NCBI RefSeq assembly: GCF_028583425.1
Contig: NC_072791.1
Span: forward strand, 195,400,311 to 195,464,310
Length of the DNA: 64,000 bases
Direction: 5' to 3'
Source of the DNA: Eublepharis macularius
Taxonomy: Eukaryota > Chordata > Lepidosauria > Squamata > Eublepharidae
Shown here: piece after piece, positions 1 through 11,427 of the stretch
How the letters are laid out: every line of letters starts with the position of its first letter
How positions within the stretch are numbered: the first letter of the stretch is position 1
The notes under the pieces: generated by a model
What the model was told of the DNA's origin: nothing
Databases searched by the model: none
The model's input: only the letters and a program-made list of their open reading frames with translations
Made by a program: the position numbers and the translations under genes

Positions 1-2600
1 TCTATTCTGACGTTAGGCATAGCAGAGGTCAAAAGTGGAATCCATCTGCAGACTCACAAAATGCAGGCTACAAAAATCTATTTCATCCATAAGGACTCCC
101 GGGGGTGGGGTGTGTGTGTGGACCTCATCCACCCTAGCTGATCTTCCTCCTGAACCGACCTCCATTTTCCTTTCTTCCCTCCTTCTCACAGCCCCCATGA
201 CTTTTCTCCTTTGCTTGGTTCCTTCTGTTCCCCCATCGACCATTCTGCCTACTGTTTCCCCAACAGTTGCGCTGGTTTTCCTGCTTCCGTGCCTTCCTCC
301 AGTCCCCATCACTTCTATTACTCTACTTTCTTGCTTTCCTTCTATGCCCACATCTTCCTTCTTATTCCTCCTTTCACCAAAACGTTTTATTCCTCCCCTC
401 CTTTATTGTTTTACAATTTAAGATTTTTCTGAAAAAGTGGAAGACTCCCCAGGTTTGCAAAAAATACCAACCCTGTACGCACATGGCCCCATTTTGTAGA
501 TGGTTTGATCTTTATTCTGGGGCATTGTTCAGAATATTGATACAGCAATACACTTTTTAAGAGGATGTTTAAATCTGTGTATTCAGAACTCATTCCTATT
601 TTGAAACGTAACTCTATGGAAGTGCCTTTTTTTCTTCCCTTGTCTTTACACTCAGAGATGTGAGCTACAGCAGGGTAACTGGTGAACTTTAAGTATGATC
701 TAACAACCTCTCAAGCTTATATTTAAAAACTGGTTACGAGAAATCACAGAAATGTTACGATTGTGCTCAGCTAGAAAATCATTCTTGCAAAGATTCCTGG
801 CGACCTCAATTGATGGTTTGTGGAAATGTCTATTCTTAATTTAATCTGAAACAATTCTGATGCCAAATTTCCAATTACTTGTATGGAATTACTAAAAACC
901 CTACCCTAAAATATGATGCACTGACACATAAGTATCATAAAATGCAGCACCTACTACAATGAATGATATAATAGCGTTATGCTGTACAGGGTCACTCCAG
1001 CATGTGGTAGCCAGGGGGAAATGCTTGCCCGCCACGAACTATGATTTTTGACATGACTGTAGAAATCACACATATAGGTAGGTGCTGACTGCCATTCTCC
1101 CCCACAGATGACAGAAGGTGAAGGAGGCACCGTTGTCCCTTGCCTCCCGTCTCTGCACCCCATGTGGCTTTTACTCCAGGAAGGTCCCATAATCCTGGGC
1201 GTCAACTTTTCTGATGTCAGAAATGGCTGCTCAGTGGGGCAGAAGAAAGCTGCTCAGTGGGGCAGAAATGGCTGCTCAGTGGGGGAGAAGAAAGCAGAGG
1301 AAATCCACAACTGCCAGCATCTCCCGTTGATGGAATGCTGGATCCAACCCACAGAGCTATTTTCTTTTTTTAAAACACACACACACACACAATTCTTTTT
1401 CAATTGTACCTGAAATGTTCATCTTTTGGCGTTCAATGGATGCCACCTGTGGTGGTCAAGGCCTTTCAGAGGAGAGGAGAAAGGCTTAATATCTTTTCCA
1501 GCAAAGTAATCTGGCTGACATGAAATCACAAAATCAAGGCGGCACGTTGGTTCTAGGTATTTCGCACGTGCACACTTACATCAAGTTTTCTGGATATCTA
1601 ATTCACAAAGATCGCATCTACTTTGAGCCTCTGTAATTCTGCACTTGAGGGAGATGAACCGAAGTCATGTCTGTTTATTTTTTCTGCACTAGAAAAATGC
1701 CCAGTTTCTGCTGCGGGCTTTCTGAGGAATGCATCAGTTTCATGGGTTGATCAGCTGAGGAAACCTGCAAGGGTTTTGTTTTGTTTGTTCTAAAGCACCA
1801 AACTTGCAATGTGTTTTTGTTTAAAAATATTTTTTTTTAATGCAGAAAAGGAACGGACTAAAAAGTACAGGAAACACAGAGGGAAATTAAAATATCAAGT
1901 GAGATTTAGGGCTCTCTGCAGAGTTTTTGTGTTAGCCATATTGCAGTGGGTTTTTCTGCCATCAGTTGCAAGACTTTTTTAAAAAAACACCAACCTTGCA
2001 ACGTTGTTGTTTTTTAAAAAAAGATTCTGGAAAAAAACCCTAGATTGGTCATTGTTCAACCAATCAGGATGCAGGGGGATAAAGGGGAGGGCAAAAGGCA
2101 TGGCCAGGGGCAGCCCTCATACCAAAGAAAGCATTCTGAACTTCAAAAAAGCCCCGGTTTGACTTTGCTGGAAAAAAAACATCAGGGTATATGTGCAGGA
2201 GAAAAGCTGTGGAAAAGTTGGGGAAAGTTCAATTTTGTGGCAGATACAGATTTTTCCTGTGTGGAATGCAAAAAAAATCTGGGAAGCAGTCTGAAGACTA
2301 TATTGCAGTATTTTGACCACGCGTGCAAAACTTGGTGCAGTATGTGCAGAAACGATGAAAAAGCCCTGTGTGGAAAAGACCCTAGAAAGGAAGAAAAGTC
2401 TAGGGAAGATAATAGGGCTGTGGGAAGGGCAGATTTATTTACTGTACATAAAAGCCCGGTACATATATGACAGTGAACGTTTGTACCCTCTGCCCATAAG
2501 CGAATACATTTGTTTGTAAGAAAGAGCCAAATGTACATTCATTTTAAAAATAAAACCAGAAACCATTATCTGAATGAATATGGGGTTTAAATCATGCATT
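1..2600. other. TTC21B intron 3 (part), no exon recognised
   Basis: Lies downstream of TTC21B exon 3 on the minus strand, so it should be intron. I searched for exon 4 of the family (the segment after the NPNP residues) and did not see it. Visible content: a pyrimidine-rich tract at about 125-420; a short minisatellite at about 1225-1296 with three copies of a GGCTGCTCAGTGGGG-like unit; an (AC)n run near 1374-1390; and an A/T-rich stretch with similar blocks at about 1765-1845 and 1965-2030. Open frames here look incidental. Confidence 0.6.
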
Positions 2601-2620
2601 CAGATGTATATGTACTGAAT

Positions 2621-2854
2621 GTAACGTAAGAATTACTCAATGCATGTACAAAGAAATAACGAAGTGTACACTGTACATGGACTGTACGTACATTCAGCGT
2701 TACTTATGCACAGGGCTTATGTAACTTACTTATTCTTACTTACTTATTCTTACTTATGTAACGTAAGAATTACTCAATGCATGTACAAAGAAATAACGAA
2801 GTGTACACTGTACATGGACTGTACGTACATTCAGCGTTACTTATGCACAGGGCT
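2621..2854. repeat. Exact 97-bp direct duplication
   Basis: Positions 2621-2717 and 2758-2854 are identical by eye over 97 bases, offset by 137 bases. They are separated by a short run of ACTTATT-like units (about 2720-2757). The duplicated unit is rich in GTAC palindromes and resembles sequences at about 8150-8270 and 25560-25685, all ending in a (T)GTACAGGGCT or GCACAGGGCT motif. It therefore probably belongs to an interspersed repeat that I cannot classify. Confidence 0.8.
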
Positions 2855-3021
2855 AGATTGCATGAGCATTTACTGTAATGTGTGTACATGGCTAGTACGT
2901 ACCTTGTTACACAGTCCAAGTGGGCTCTGCTAATATGAGGAGGCAGCTTATAATGGAGCAGAAAGGAACAATGACCAATCAAACTGTGAAGGAGCAGAAC
3001 AAGGAAAACACATGGAACACA

Positions 3022-3200
3022 TGAAGCTGCGCTATGCTGAATCAGACCCTTGGTCTATCAAGCTCAGGACTGTCTACTCAGACTACCATTGGCTCTCCAA
3101 GGACTTCAGAAGAGGTCTTTGATATCACCTGCTACCTGACCCTTTTAACTAGAAACACCAGAGATTGAATCTGAGACCTTCTGCATGTAAAGCACCAAAT
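3022..3200 (-). repeat. tRNA-derived SINE copy
   Basis: Read on the minus strand it has an internal promoter-like tRNA head (GGTCTCAGATTCAATCTCTGG near 3160-3180). It ends with the diagnostic string TGGACCAAGGGTCTGATTCAG near 3040-3060, shared with the copy at 45015-45215. It is an old, diverged non-autonomous retroposon in TTC21B intron 3. Confidence 0.6.
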
Positions 3201-3517
3201 CAAAGCCTGCACACACACTCACACCCCGCATTAAAATCCAGTAAAGCTACTTGGGACCCTGGACTCCTCTTGGTTTTCACAGAGGAGCAATGGCTCAAAA
3301 AGCAAGACTCCAGCCCAACTTTTGGAAGGCTGCTGTGGCTGATGGCTTTGCATCTCAAGGAATACTTTGATCTTCTCGCTCAAACTACCTGTAAAGCTCA
3401 AGACAGGTAATAATGCTTTCATGCTAGCCTGGAAACAGGAAAAAAAGGTAAACCAACCCTTTCATTACAGTCATGTTTGCACAGTTTTACTAGCTATGAA
3501 GATTACTGAAACCATAC

Positions 3518-3628
3518 CTGGATTTGGGTTCTTTTTCTCAGCATAGATGAACGCCATCATTGTGCAAAGGGATACATCTTCCTTGTTTTTAACAGATTCA
3601 AACTCCAAGAGAGCCTCCTGAGTGAATC
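3518..3628 (-). CDS. TTC21B coding exon 3 (tetratricopeptide repeat protein 21B / IFT139)
   Basis: A 111-base exon with acceptor TCTATTTAG before it and donor GTATGG after it, phase 1 at both ends. It reads FTQEALLEFESVKNKEDVSLC then TMMAFIYAEKKNPNP. This matches the N-terminal TPR region of vertebrate TTC21B (human [21 protein letters not shown]). IFT139 is a peripheral subunit of the intraflagellar transport A complex that moves cargo back along cilia; that role is known for the family and not visible here. The next exon lies left of the window or is unrecognised. Confidence 0.93.
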
Positions 3629-3827
3629 CTAAATAGACAAACTTGACAAGGTAAGCTGTATTCTTTTTTTGTGCAATAGGATCTGTGCTTACCTGATGAA
3701 ATTACCTTGTGCTGATATCACTTCAAAAACATTTTTAAAAATGATATGCATTTCATTTGGGAGAGTTACTCTAGAATGGCCTCTGTAAGCTTTACTCTTC
3801 ATTATTTAAGACCAAAAGTAGTTATTT

Positions 3828-3925
3828 ATTTTATTTTTATTTTTATTCCAATTTTTTTTTATTTTTTCCATTTATATACTGCCCATCCCCAGGGGCTCTG
3901 GGCAGTGAACAGTTAAAATTGATAA
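3828..3925 (-). repeat. LINE 3' tail fragment
   Basis: On the minus strand this reads as a typical L2/CR1-type 3' end: GTTCACTGCCCAGAGCCCCTGG followed by TATATAAATGG and an A-rich end at about 3830-3860. It lies in TTC21B intron 2 and only the tail is present. Confidence 0.5.
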
Positions 3926-4256
3926 AAACAAGAACTTCTTCAAAAGTAGTAAGATTCAGAAAGCACTTTTCAAGAATGTAGAGACTACAACGCTAGCAGA
4001 ATGCACAGAAGCCTCCACCCCCTTCATTTTCCATTCACTAAGAAAATGGGACTTTTGCAGAAGGAGGATTTTGTAACATCTGCCACTCATCTTGAATGAC
4101 ACGTACTAGACGTGGCGGTAATAATTTCAAAGGGTGCTGAAGATTTAAATTAAGACCAAACTAGAAGAGCCATAAAAGATTCATGATGAGGATATTCTGC
4201 GCTTATGGCTTTTCAGCAGAAACACAAAATGTCAAACTTTCAAAATCAGTCGTTAC

Positions 4257-4386
4257 CTTCCATCAGCATGCCATAAGCCCGGTAGAAAACAAATACTGGG
4301 TCATTGCTGAACATCTTGAGTCCCTCGTTCGCAACTGTTTGGACATGCCGAAAGTAGCCTTCTTGGCAATAGTAATTAATTAAGGC
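4257..4386 (-). CDS. TTC21B coding exon 2 (IFT139)
   Basis: A 130-base exon with acceptor CCTTTTAG before it and donor GTAACG after it. It starts in phase 0 and ends with one base (G) of the next codon. It encodes [20 protein letters not shown], then [24 protein letters not shown]. Human TTC21B has [20 protein letters not shown] then [24 protein letters not shown], so orthology is clear. This is the first TPR-like helix pair of the protein. The splice phase joins exon 3 without a break. Confidence 0.95.
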
Positions 4387-4894
4387 CTAAAAGGAAATGG
4401 TTAAGCGTCAACAAGACAAGGGAGTACATTCATAAAATGAGAAAGGGTAGAGGTACTTTTTTGCTGTTTGGGAAAGAAAACAGCATTAATCGTCTTTATC
4501 AATTAGTTCTGTAGAGTTTCATAGTCTACTTCAGTGCTCAGTCTTTAAGAGATCATTTAATTTCAATCCTACGCCACAACTGTCTTGTTTTGAGGTATGA
4601 TGGGGGGAAAAGGCAAATGGCGCAAGGGAAGAGTCTGACGTCTGTATCTGTGTCTTACCTGTCTTATATAAACATTAAAGACTCTTCCCTTTGCACCATT
4701 TGCCTTTTTTCCTTTGTTGTGTCTTTGTGTGGCCCCCTCTTTTCTATTTTTTTGCGGTACACCATTTATTTTTTTTTAAAAATCCTTTTCCAGAACTGTT
4801 GAGGCCCTTAAAAACAGAACAAATGATCCTTTATTTAATTTGTTTACCTAGGCTATTAAGGGGTTGATTTTTTTTAACCATCATTTTAGTTCAG

Positions 4895-5075
4895 TCTGAA
4901 CACTGGTATTCATTTCAAGATGCTTTATCTATGTTTTTTAATGCTCTGGCTGGGTTTTCAACCTTGGGTTTTAATTAATTTTCTAAAATGTTTTATGGTT
5001 TCTTTTATGTTTCATTTTGTAAGCCTCCTCAGCCAGGTTCTCTGGAAAGGCAGCATAAAAACAAACTTCTCTGTG
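4895..5075 (+). repeat. L2-like LINE 3' end
   Basis: Contains the usual L2-type 3' terminal wording: TTTTATGGTTTCTTTTATG, then GTAAGCCTCCTCAGCCAGG and GGCAGCATAAAAAC. It is only the tail of an old insertion in TTC21B intron 1. Confidence 0.5.
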
Positions 5076-5148
5076 CGGACCCCACCAGCTAGCACTGGAG
5101 TGTACATTTCCATCTCACTCCACCTCTCTTTCAAGTACCATAGCTGAT

Positions 5149-5378
5149 GGCCAAGCTACAAGTGATGAATGACACAGGTTGGACACTGGTCAGCTTCCCT
5201 CAAGTTCTGATGGGAAATGTAGGCATCCTGGTCTTGCAGCTTGGCTCTCCAACTGCTGTCCAATGGACTTTTCAACTGTCACTTGTCCAACATTCCGCCA
5301 AGCTGCCTACATTTCCCATCAAAACTTGAGGGAAGCTGACAAGTCTCCAATCTGTGCCTTCTGTCACTTGTAGTTCCG
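5149..5378. mobile_element. Palindromic MITE, family B copy 1
   Basis: Two arms of about 75 bases are inverted copies of each other: 5149-5230 (CTACAAGTGATGAATGACAC to GGGAAATGTAGGC) and about 5300-5378 (GCCTACATTTCCCATC to GTCACTTGTAGTTC). The roughly 70-base centre contains GTCCAATGGACTTTTCAACTG. A second, truncated copy lies at 36535-36694. No coding capacity. Structure suggests a non-autonomous DNA transposon; I could not settle the superfamily or a target duplication. Confidence 0.7.
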
Positions 5379-5379
5379 C

Positions 5380-6540
5380 ACTTATTCAGTCTTAGAAAGA
5401 TAATTTTTCCTTCCTCCCACCCCTCCACCTCCACCATGACACAGGCAAATAGACATCAGATGGGGACTAATGTGACTTCAGCATTCATGCTTTAGCACTA
5501 ATATTTCACTTTTTTAAAGAATGATTCACACATAAAGAAGCAAGCGTGTACACACTGGCATCAGCAAACAAATTTGCGTCAGTAAACAAATGTGGCTCAC
5601 AAGTTGCAGGCTCTGATAGAGCTGAGCACATGCTCCTGAGCATTAATAATCTGCATAGCACACAGAGGGAGGGGCTAAATGGGGATCTGGATGGCACTTT
5701 TGCACCTCTCCCCCATTCCCCATTAACGCCCTCTTGTACAAGTTGCAGGCTCAACTTAGAAGAGAACACAGAGTCCTACTGTGAGAATTCTCCCTGCACA
5801 AGTGGAGCGCAACCTTTTCAGTGTATGCTAAATAGGTTTCAAACATAATTTGGAATTGTCATATGTAACACCAAGATGTTCATGCTTGCCAGTGTTTGTT
5901 CACACTGTGGGTGACGATGCAAACAGATTTGTTGCTGTGTAACGTGAACTCTCCCTAAAGTATGAAGGCGAAACAATGCAATGCACATCAGAAACCGCAT
6001 ATTGGCAGCTGTTGTTCTGAAACACGTAAATTTTATTTTTATAAGCACACCATGCTCTTACAATTTATAATGTTATTGTACTGATGCACAGGCACAATGG
6101 TAATCCGTAGGCACAAAGGTAACGTGTGAAGACAATACCACACAGCTTGCTTGCTACACCCATCCCCACCTGCAAACCAATAAAATGTGGGGGTAAGACA
6201 CAGCTGAGAACAAATTATGGGGCTTCCCAAATACATGTGTCTAAAGAAGCTTACCTGACTGCATTTCACTCCCACATTTCACTCATATGCTGCAGAAAAC
6301 TGGCATTCCCTGCATAACTGTCCTGAGAAGTTTGTACACACTAGTTCTTGAAAAATGCACACACGTGTGTGGTTTTATAAGTCTGCTGCAGGAAACCGTT
6401 CACGCATTCTGAATAATACAGTTTCAGTCCTCTTTCAGTGCACTTTGCAAGTGGATTTGAACTGGACTTAAAAGTGCATTAATCAGAATGTGTGAAAGCA
6501 GCCAAGGTAACAGCTGCAAGTAGGTAGTCTGCAACAGAGC
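5380..6540. other. TTC21B intron 1, unassigned sequence
   Basis: No exon recognised. Two short identical pieces (ACAAGTTGCAGGCTC at about 5599 and 5739) flank a 140-base interval. The stretch 6300-6500 has transposon-like wording (GTGCACTTTGCAAGTGG, GAATGTGTGAAAGCAGCC) but I could not delimit an element. Confidence 0.4.
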
Positions 6541-6645
6541 AGCAGGACTTCAGAAACCTGTATCTGACGAAGGCAGCTCTGACTCTCGAAAGCTGAAGAT
6601 CTTGTTGGTCTCGAAGGTGCCCCTGGACTCCAATCCTATAGCTGT
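6541..6645 (+). repeat. Short Penelope-tail-like repeat
   Basis: Contains CTGACGAAGGCAGCTCTGAC, CTCGAAAGCTGAAGATCTTG and GTTGGTCTCGAAGGTGCC. This block recurs at 8275, 34860, 38208, 47258, 55715 and 59917. In the 32.6-35.0 kb region the same block closes a Penelope-like element, so I group these copies with that family by inference. Confidence 0.55.
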
Positions 6646-6689
6646 ATCTGTGGGAGGGAGGCCAAACCTAGCCCGTGCTAAATACATAC

Positions 6690-7260
6690 CGAGCTGGGAG
6701 TAGAAAAGGAAAGGTTCCCCAGGGAAAGAAAAGCCCGCGGGCAAAGCCCACACAAAATACACCGGCTGAGAAGCCTGGATCCCGGTGCCAGCTGTAAGAG
6801 AACCGGCGGCTCTCGCCAGCAAGCAGCATCTCTGCCTCCCAGCAAACAAGGTTGGGAGGATGGGCCTCCCTACGGCGGGGAACAAAAGCAAGCGGGCCGC
6901 AAGCAAAGGAGGCGCCGGCGCGTTCCCTAGCAAGGAGGAAGGCGCGATGCAAGCGACGAGGGAGACTTCTGGAGCGGCAGAACCGGGCAGGAGGAGCGCC
7001 CGAGACCAACCTGCAGCGGGGAGGCATCCATGGCCGCCGGAAACAGCCGCCGCAACAACGTTGCCAACACACAAGCGCCTCCGCCCGCAGCGCCAGGGGG
7101 CGTGGCCACAGGGAAGGGAGCGCTTGCCCGGGCAGGGACGCCTCGCCCCGACTGGAGCGCAAGCGCCGGCAGGATGGCCAGCGCTCCCATTGGCTCCGTT
7201 GGAGAAGTGGGGCGGGAGGGGAGGAGGTTCCTTTTGCCGAGGGGATCGTTTCAAATGGGG
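6690..7260. promoter_or_regulatory. CpG-rich promoter region of TTC21B
   Basis: GC-rich with many CpG dinucleotides, in contrast with the A/T-rich surroundings. It brackets the TTC21B start codon at 7031. The minus-strand context around the start, GCGGCCATGG, is a strong vertebrate initiation context. Inverted CCAAT-type sequence (ATTGG at 7189-7193) lies upstream of the start on the minus strand. No TATA box is evident, as expected for a ubiquitously expressed ciliary gene. Longer open frames crossing it on both strands are a by-product of GC content. Confidence 0.75.
7011..7031 (-). CDS. TTC21B coding exon 1 (start codon and first seven residues)
   Basis: Only 21 coding bases: MDASPLQ, then donor GTTGGT. 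Human TTC21B also has exactly seven residues (MDSQELK) before the (T/A)LINYYCQE segment, so length and phase fit exactly. The start codon lies in GCGGCCATGG inside the CpG-rich region. The 5' UTR extends to higher coordinates; its end cannot be placed by eye. The exon is too short to be found as an open frame. Confidence 0.85.
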
Positions 7261-7309
7261 AGTGGTTGGTCTGCCGCAGGAGACAAGAATGCGGCTCCAG
7301 TGGGATTTA

Positions 7310-7852
7310 AAAGACTTTCCAGGGGGCGAGCTTTCGAGGGTCAGCGCTCCCGATTCTGGAAGGTCCTCTTCTGGAAATCAAGTTGGTCTCTAAGGTGCTA
7401 TTGGAGCTGAATCTAGACTTTTCCAACCGGGGAGGGGGGAGCATAAGGAAGCACGGGGCGACTGCAGGCGAATGAAGGTCCAGGATCTCTTTCAAGGAGC
7501 ATCCGCTTCTTCCTGTTAAAAAGCTGTGCTTCTCGAAAGCTTATGCCTCGATAAAGTTGGTTAGTATTAAAGGTGCTACTGGACTTTTTACTATGCATGC
7601 ATCTGACGAAGAGAGCTGTGGTTCTCGAAAGCTTATGCCTCAATAAATGCAGAGGAGTTAGCCGTGTTAGTCTGTAGTCGCAAAATCAAAAAGAGTCCAG
7701 TAGCACCTTTAAGACTACAATAAAGTTGGTTAGTCTTAAAGGTGCTACTGGATTCTTTTTGGTTTTGCCTCAATAAAGTTGGTTAGTCTTAAGGTGCCAC
7801 TGGATGTTTTACTATTTTGCAACTACAGACTAACACGGCTAACTCCTCTGGA
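7310..7852. repeat. Cluster of nested Penelope-tail-like repeats
   Basis: At least four partial copies of the block CTCGAAAGCTTATGCCTCAA / TAAAGTTGGTTAGTCTTAAA / GGTGCTACTGG lie in tandem and inverted order between 7310 and 7800. The outer part 7650-7852 is bounded by inverted ends: CAGAGGAGTTAGCCGTGTTA at 7650 and its complement ending at 7852. The clustering fits the inverted and tandem terminal repeats known for Penelope-like elements. It sits just upstream of the TTC21B promoter. Confidence 0.6.
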
Positions 7853-7904
7853 TCCCTGTTAAAACAATCAGAAAAAGCGACTCCCTCTGAACCATGCAGA
7901 GGTT

Positions 7905-8272
7905 AGGGAACGCTTGGATTTGGCTGGTGTGCAAGGGTGCACGTTGTTCTATTTGACTCTGCACTCCGTAATAAAGGAGAGTATTGTAATTTTAAATTGG
8001 ATAAACAACACGTGCATTTTATATTTTCGCCTTTTTAAAAACTTAACATGCCCCGTTCACATGAGTGCACAGCATCTTGTATGTAAGTGCATTGTAAGAA
8101 AAACCCAGTGAGTGTTAAAACTATGATCAGCGCCTGGATAAATGTGGGGTGTACACTGTGCGTTCAGTTATGCACAAATGTAAAAATTAGTCAACATTCA
8201 AAGAAAGAAAAACCTTGTGTACACTGTACATGTGTCACTGTACTGTGTACAGGGCTACTGTCAATTATATAT
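7905..8272. repeat. Unclassified GTAC-rich repeat
   Basis: Shares wording with 2555-2930 and 25443-25690: a GTACACTGTACATG core, CAAAGAAAGAAAAACC, and a terminal GTACAGGGCTA. No coding capacity or clear ends were found. Confidence 0.4.
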
Positions 8273-8274
8273 AG

Positions 8275-8415
8275 TTCTAGGTGGGTAGCCATGTTGGTTT
8301 GTAGTAGAAGAGCAAGATTTGGGTCTGGCATGTCAGAGCTGACTCTCGAAAGCTCATATCCTGGAGATCTAGTTGGTCTTTAAGGTGCCACTGGACCTGA
8401 ATCTTGTTTGCAACT
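8275..8415 (+). repeat. Penelope-tail-like short repeat
   Basis: Starts with GGTAGCCATGTTGGTTTGTA and ends with GTCTTTAAGGTGCCACTGG and ACCTGAATCTTG. It carries the CTCTCGAAAGCT block in between. It is the same short family as 47258-47435. Confidence 0.6.
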
Positions 8416-9195
8416 GAGGGGCCAGCCAGGCTCCATAAAGGGACGGATTTGGATTGGGTCTATAGTTGCTGATTATTACAACGGTTTTCAAAGCAAGTTT
8501 CAGAAAACCAGGAGATCCCCAATGAGAAGGTAATGACAGGTCATTCGACAATAGGTAATGACAGGTCTTCGACAATACATCAACAATACAATGACAGGCC
8601 ACTTTCCACAAAACACCATCTTGCACACCTCCCCTTGCCCACCAAGTTAGGCGTGTTTGAAGACATACTACTTTCATGCAAGGCCAACAGGCCTAGCCAT
8701 GCTGACAACTTGTACCCAGAATCCTTTGGAACGTACTGGAGTTCCATGGCAGACCTGCAGATGTTCTTTTACCAGGAACAGTCCATGTGGAAAGGTTACC
8801 TCAAAGGCATCAGTAACACAGGCTTTGAAAAGGTCAGTTTATTGCCAAAACATACCACAGGAATCAACCATCGAAAGAAAAGCATACAACAAATGTACAT
8901 CGGTTGTCTGGTCTTACCTTCTTAACCGACACCTGGCTGCCACAGGCAGAACGAACTGGAGGAGTGGCCCAGACCATCACTTCATACTACGGTTGGTGGG
9001 TTGCAGTACCTTCATATAAAATAAAAACCCACCATGTTTGGTGCCTCTGGGAGAAAGAATTCACCCTCTTCTCTTTGCATGATATATTAGGTTTCTACAT
9101 GCAGAGACTTTTTAACAGGATGGAGCACCTCGAAAACCAGTTCTCCGCCCCTTGAATGGGCACAAGCCATTAACATTTCAGCTCTCTCCTCATCT
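8416..9195. other. Intergenic, no feature recognised
   Basis: Short direct repeats of GGTAATGACAGGTC at about 8529 and 8553. Open frames of 120-130 codons here have no family resemblance that I can see and no splice context. I treat them as incidental. Confidence 0.4.
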
Positions 9196-9204
9196 CCCTG
9201 TTTG

Positions 9205-10230
9205 GGCAAACTATTTATTTATATCACTTACAGTCTGCCTTTCTCACTGAGTGAGGCTCAAGACAGATTACACAGTGTGAGTTAGTACAGTCAGTTTGAA
9301 AGACATTTCAATAAACATGTCATAGGGTATATAAATGCAAATTTGCCAAGATTTAAAGAATCAGCAGAAATCCAATACAGGGCTGAATAAATGCTGAAAC
9401 AGAACATAAGCAATTCTAAGATTGACGTATTAAACATCCTAGAAACTACCCAGTAGTTCATATGTACAGCAACAGATAGTATGCAGCAATAAAGTCTATA
9501 ATCCCTTTCTTTACTGACACATCTCTTTAAGACTACTTCCTTACAGTACTGCTCAACTATCTGAGTAAAAAGCCCTCCTGAATAATCCAGGTTTTCCATT
9601 GTTTGCAGAAAGCACGGAGAGAGGGAGCATTCTGACCTCTTCAGGTAGGCTATTCCCAGGGCTTTTTTTCTGGGAAAAGAGGTGGTAGAACTCAGTGGGT
9701 TGCCCTCGGAGAAAATGATCACATGGCAGCGTGGAGGGCAATCTAAACTCCCTCTGTCTGGGGATCAGGGGGCGGGGCCACCAGCCATGTGACCATTTTC
9801 AAGAGGTTCCAGAACTCCGTTCCACTGTGTTCCAGCTGAAAAAAAGCCCTGTTATTCCATAAGTGGGGACCATCACAAAGTATGCCCACATATGGGCAGT
9901 TGCTGATTTTGCTCATGTGCAGGGTGGTCTGTGCAGAAAGTTCTGTTTAGATGAGTGAAGCTGCTATGATGAAACAGAGAGAAAGGCAGTCCCATAGATA
10001 TTACGAACCAAGGCTGTGAAGAGCTTTGTATGCGATAGCTTTGAACTGAGCCTGGTAACTGATAAGCAGTCAGTGCAGTGACTGCAGAACGGGAGCAATA
10101 TTCATACTGCTCCTAGTTCCCGATAATAACCAAGTATTATCACCAAGTGGAGTCTCCAAGTTAACTTAGAGGGGAGACCTTTGTACAGCGCATTACAGTA
10201 GTCAAGTCTCAATGTTACCATGGGCTCTCA
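9205..10230 (-). mobile_element. L2-like LINE 3' fragment, interrupted by a hAT element
   Basis: On the minus strand the 3' end reads AATCTGTCTTGAGCCTCACT / CAGTGAGAAAGGCAGACTG near 9230-9260. The upstream part (9860-10225) has the non-coding and C-terminal wording shared with the copy at 19590-20730, such as GTCTCAATG near 10203-10211 and TACTGTAATGCGCTGTACAA near 10180-10200. It is split by a short hAT element at 9657-9851. Old and diverged. Confidence 0.6.
9657..9851. mobile_element. Short hAT element (CAGGGCTTTTTTTC ends), copy 1
   Basis: Inverted ends CAGGGCTTTTTTTCTGGGAA and CTGAAAAAAAGCCCTG. The flanks are GCTATTCC on the left and (G)TTATTCC on the right, a 7-of-8 target duplication. 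The uninterrupted LINE would read ...GGCTATTCCATAAG. Related copies are at 17066-17471 and 46931-47219. Confidence 0.75.
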
Positions 10231-11420
10231 TTTCTAGAGTTGCAACCTACTCTGTTCAAGAGACAACTTTTCCAATTACAGCTGATTTCCAGGTGACAGA
10301 GATCAGCTACCCTGATCAGCCCAGACTGGGCCTGCGAGAGCGGCCCCACCACCTGGGGGCGCGCCTTCAGGAGGCCCGTGCCTTTCCCATCAGCCAGGTA
10401 AGCAGGGGCAGGGGGGAGGGTGGGAGCAGGGGATCCCCCGCCTCTAGTGGGGGACTGGCAACCCTAGCTCCACCCCCAAAATCTCTAGGTAGTTCCCTGT
10501 CTCGAGCTGGTACCCCTAATCCTTGGACTATGGTTGACCTGCCTTTTCAGAGAAAGCATGAAGACAAGAAAACCCTGACACGTTTTGAGTCAGCTAGAAA
10601 ATGTAATTTTCTTTTCCAGGCTCTCTATTTTCTTTCCCCAGTTTCCCATATGTGTCTATCCTCTATGAAGTAAGAATAAATTTTAGACACAACAGGCTTT
10701 TTCACATAACCCATGCCATTTTCTCTGTAATATTTTATTCTATTTAAAGGGTTAGAATTTAGAGGGCAAAGGTCACAGAGCGCAGGCAGTTAGTAAAGTT
10801 GCTCCTATATTACCAACAGCAAGCATCCCACTCCCTAAGTAAGTCTGGCCTGCAGCGAGTGAGAGAAGGCCTAGAGCTAAGGGAACTGCTAATTTCTTTG
10901 CAGGCCCAGGTCAGAGATAGAAGGCCTCAAGAGCAGCAGGAGGAGGAACTGTTGAAGAGCACACAGGGGAAGAAGCAGCCCCGCACTAATTAAGTGAACA
11001 TTTTGGATTTGCTGTTCTTTTTTCATTATTGGAGCCGTGTGTTAAGGCTTGCCTTTGTTCAGAGTGCCCCGAAAACAGGGTTTTCTTTTTGAAGCAATTT
11101 CATAATTGCTTACAAAGCTCCAAGGGTGCTGTCATTGTTAGCAGAGTGCAAATAAAAGTAAGGCAGGAGAGAGAAGCAGGCTATTGCCCTGTTTAGCCAA
11201 TAGGAGACAAGGAAATGATCCCCCAGAAAGCAAGAGAGACGCTCCTCTCTGTTCTAACTAAATGATCCTTGCTGCCCCCTGTGTTGCTGCCTGTACACCA
11301 GATATTGCAATTTCCAACAGTCATTTATTGACTTGAATCTGTGTCCTCAACTCTCCGACTGGAAGAGATAATTTAGAGGAAGTATCTTTGTAGCCAAGGT
11401 TCTTCAGGGTTACATTTAGG
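10231..11420. other. Intergenic, mostly unassigned
   Basis: A GC-rich stretch at 10310-10480 contains GGGGGACTGGCAACCCTA, the end motif of the TAGGGTTGCC hAT group seen at 12125-12504. The matching left end (about 10237, TAGAGTTGCAACC) is uncertain. The rest shows no recognisable feature. Confidence 0.4.
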
Positions 11421-11427
11421 CTAGCCT

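Noticed and set aside
1-1200. TTC21B exon 4
   Set aside because: No segment resembling the expected residues after NPNP with splice sites was found; probably lies outside the window.
6550-7410. Open frames of 126-234 codons on both strands across the CpG-rich region
   Set aside because: Biased composition (A, G, P, R) from GC-rich DNA, overlapping in several frames; only the 21-base TTC21B exon 1 has supporting homology and splice phase.
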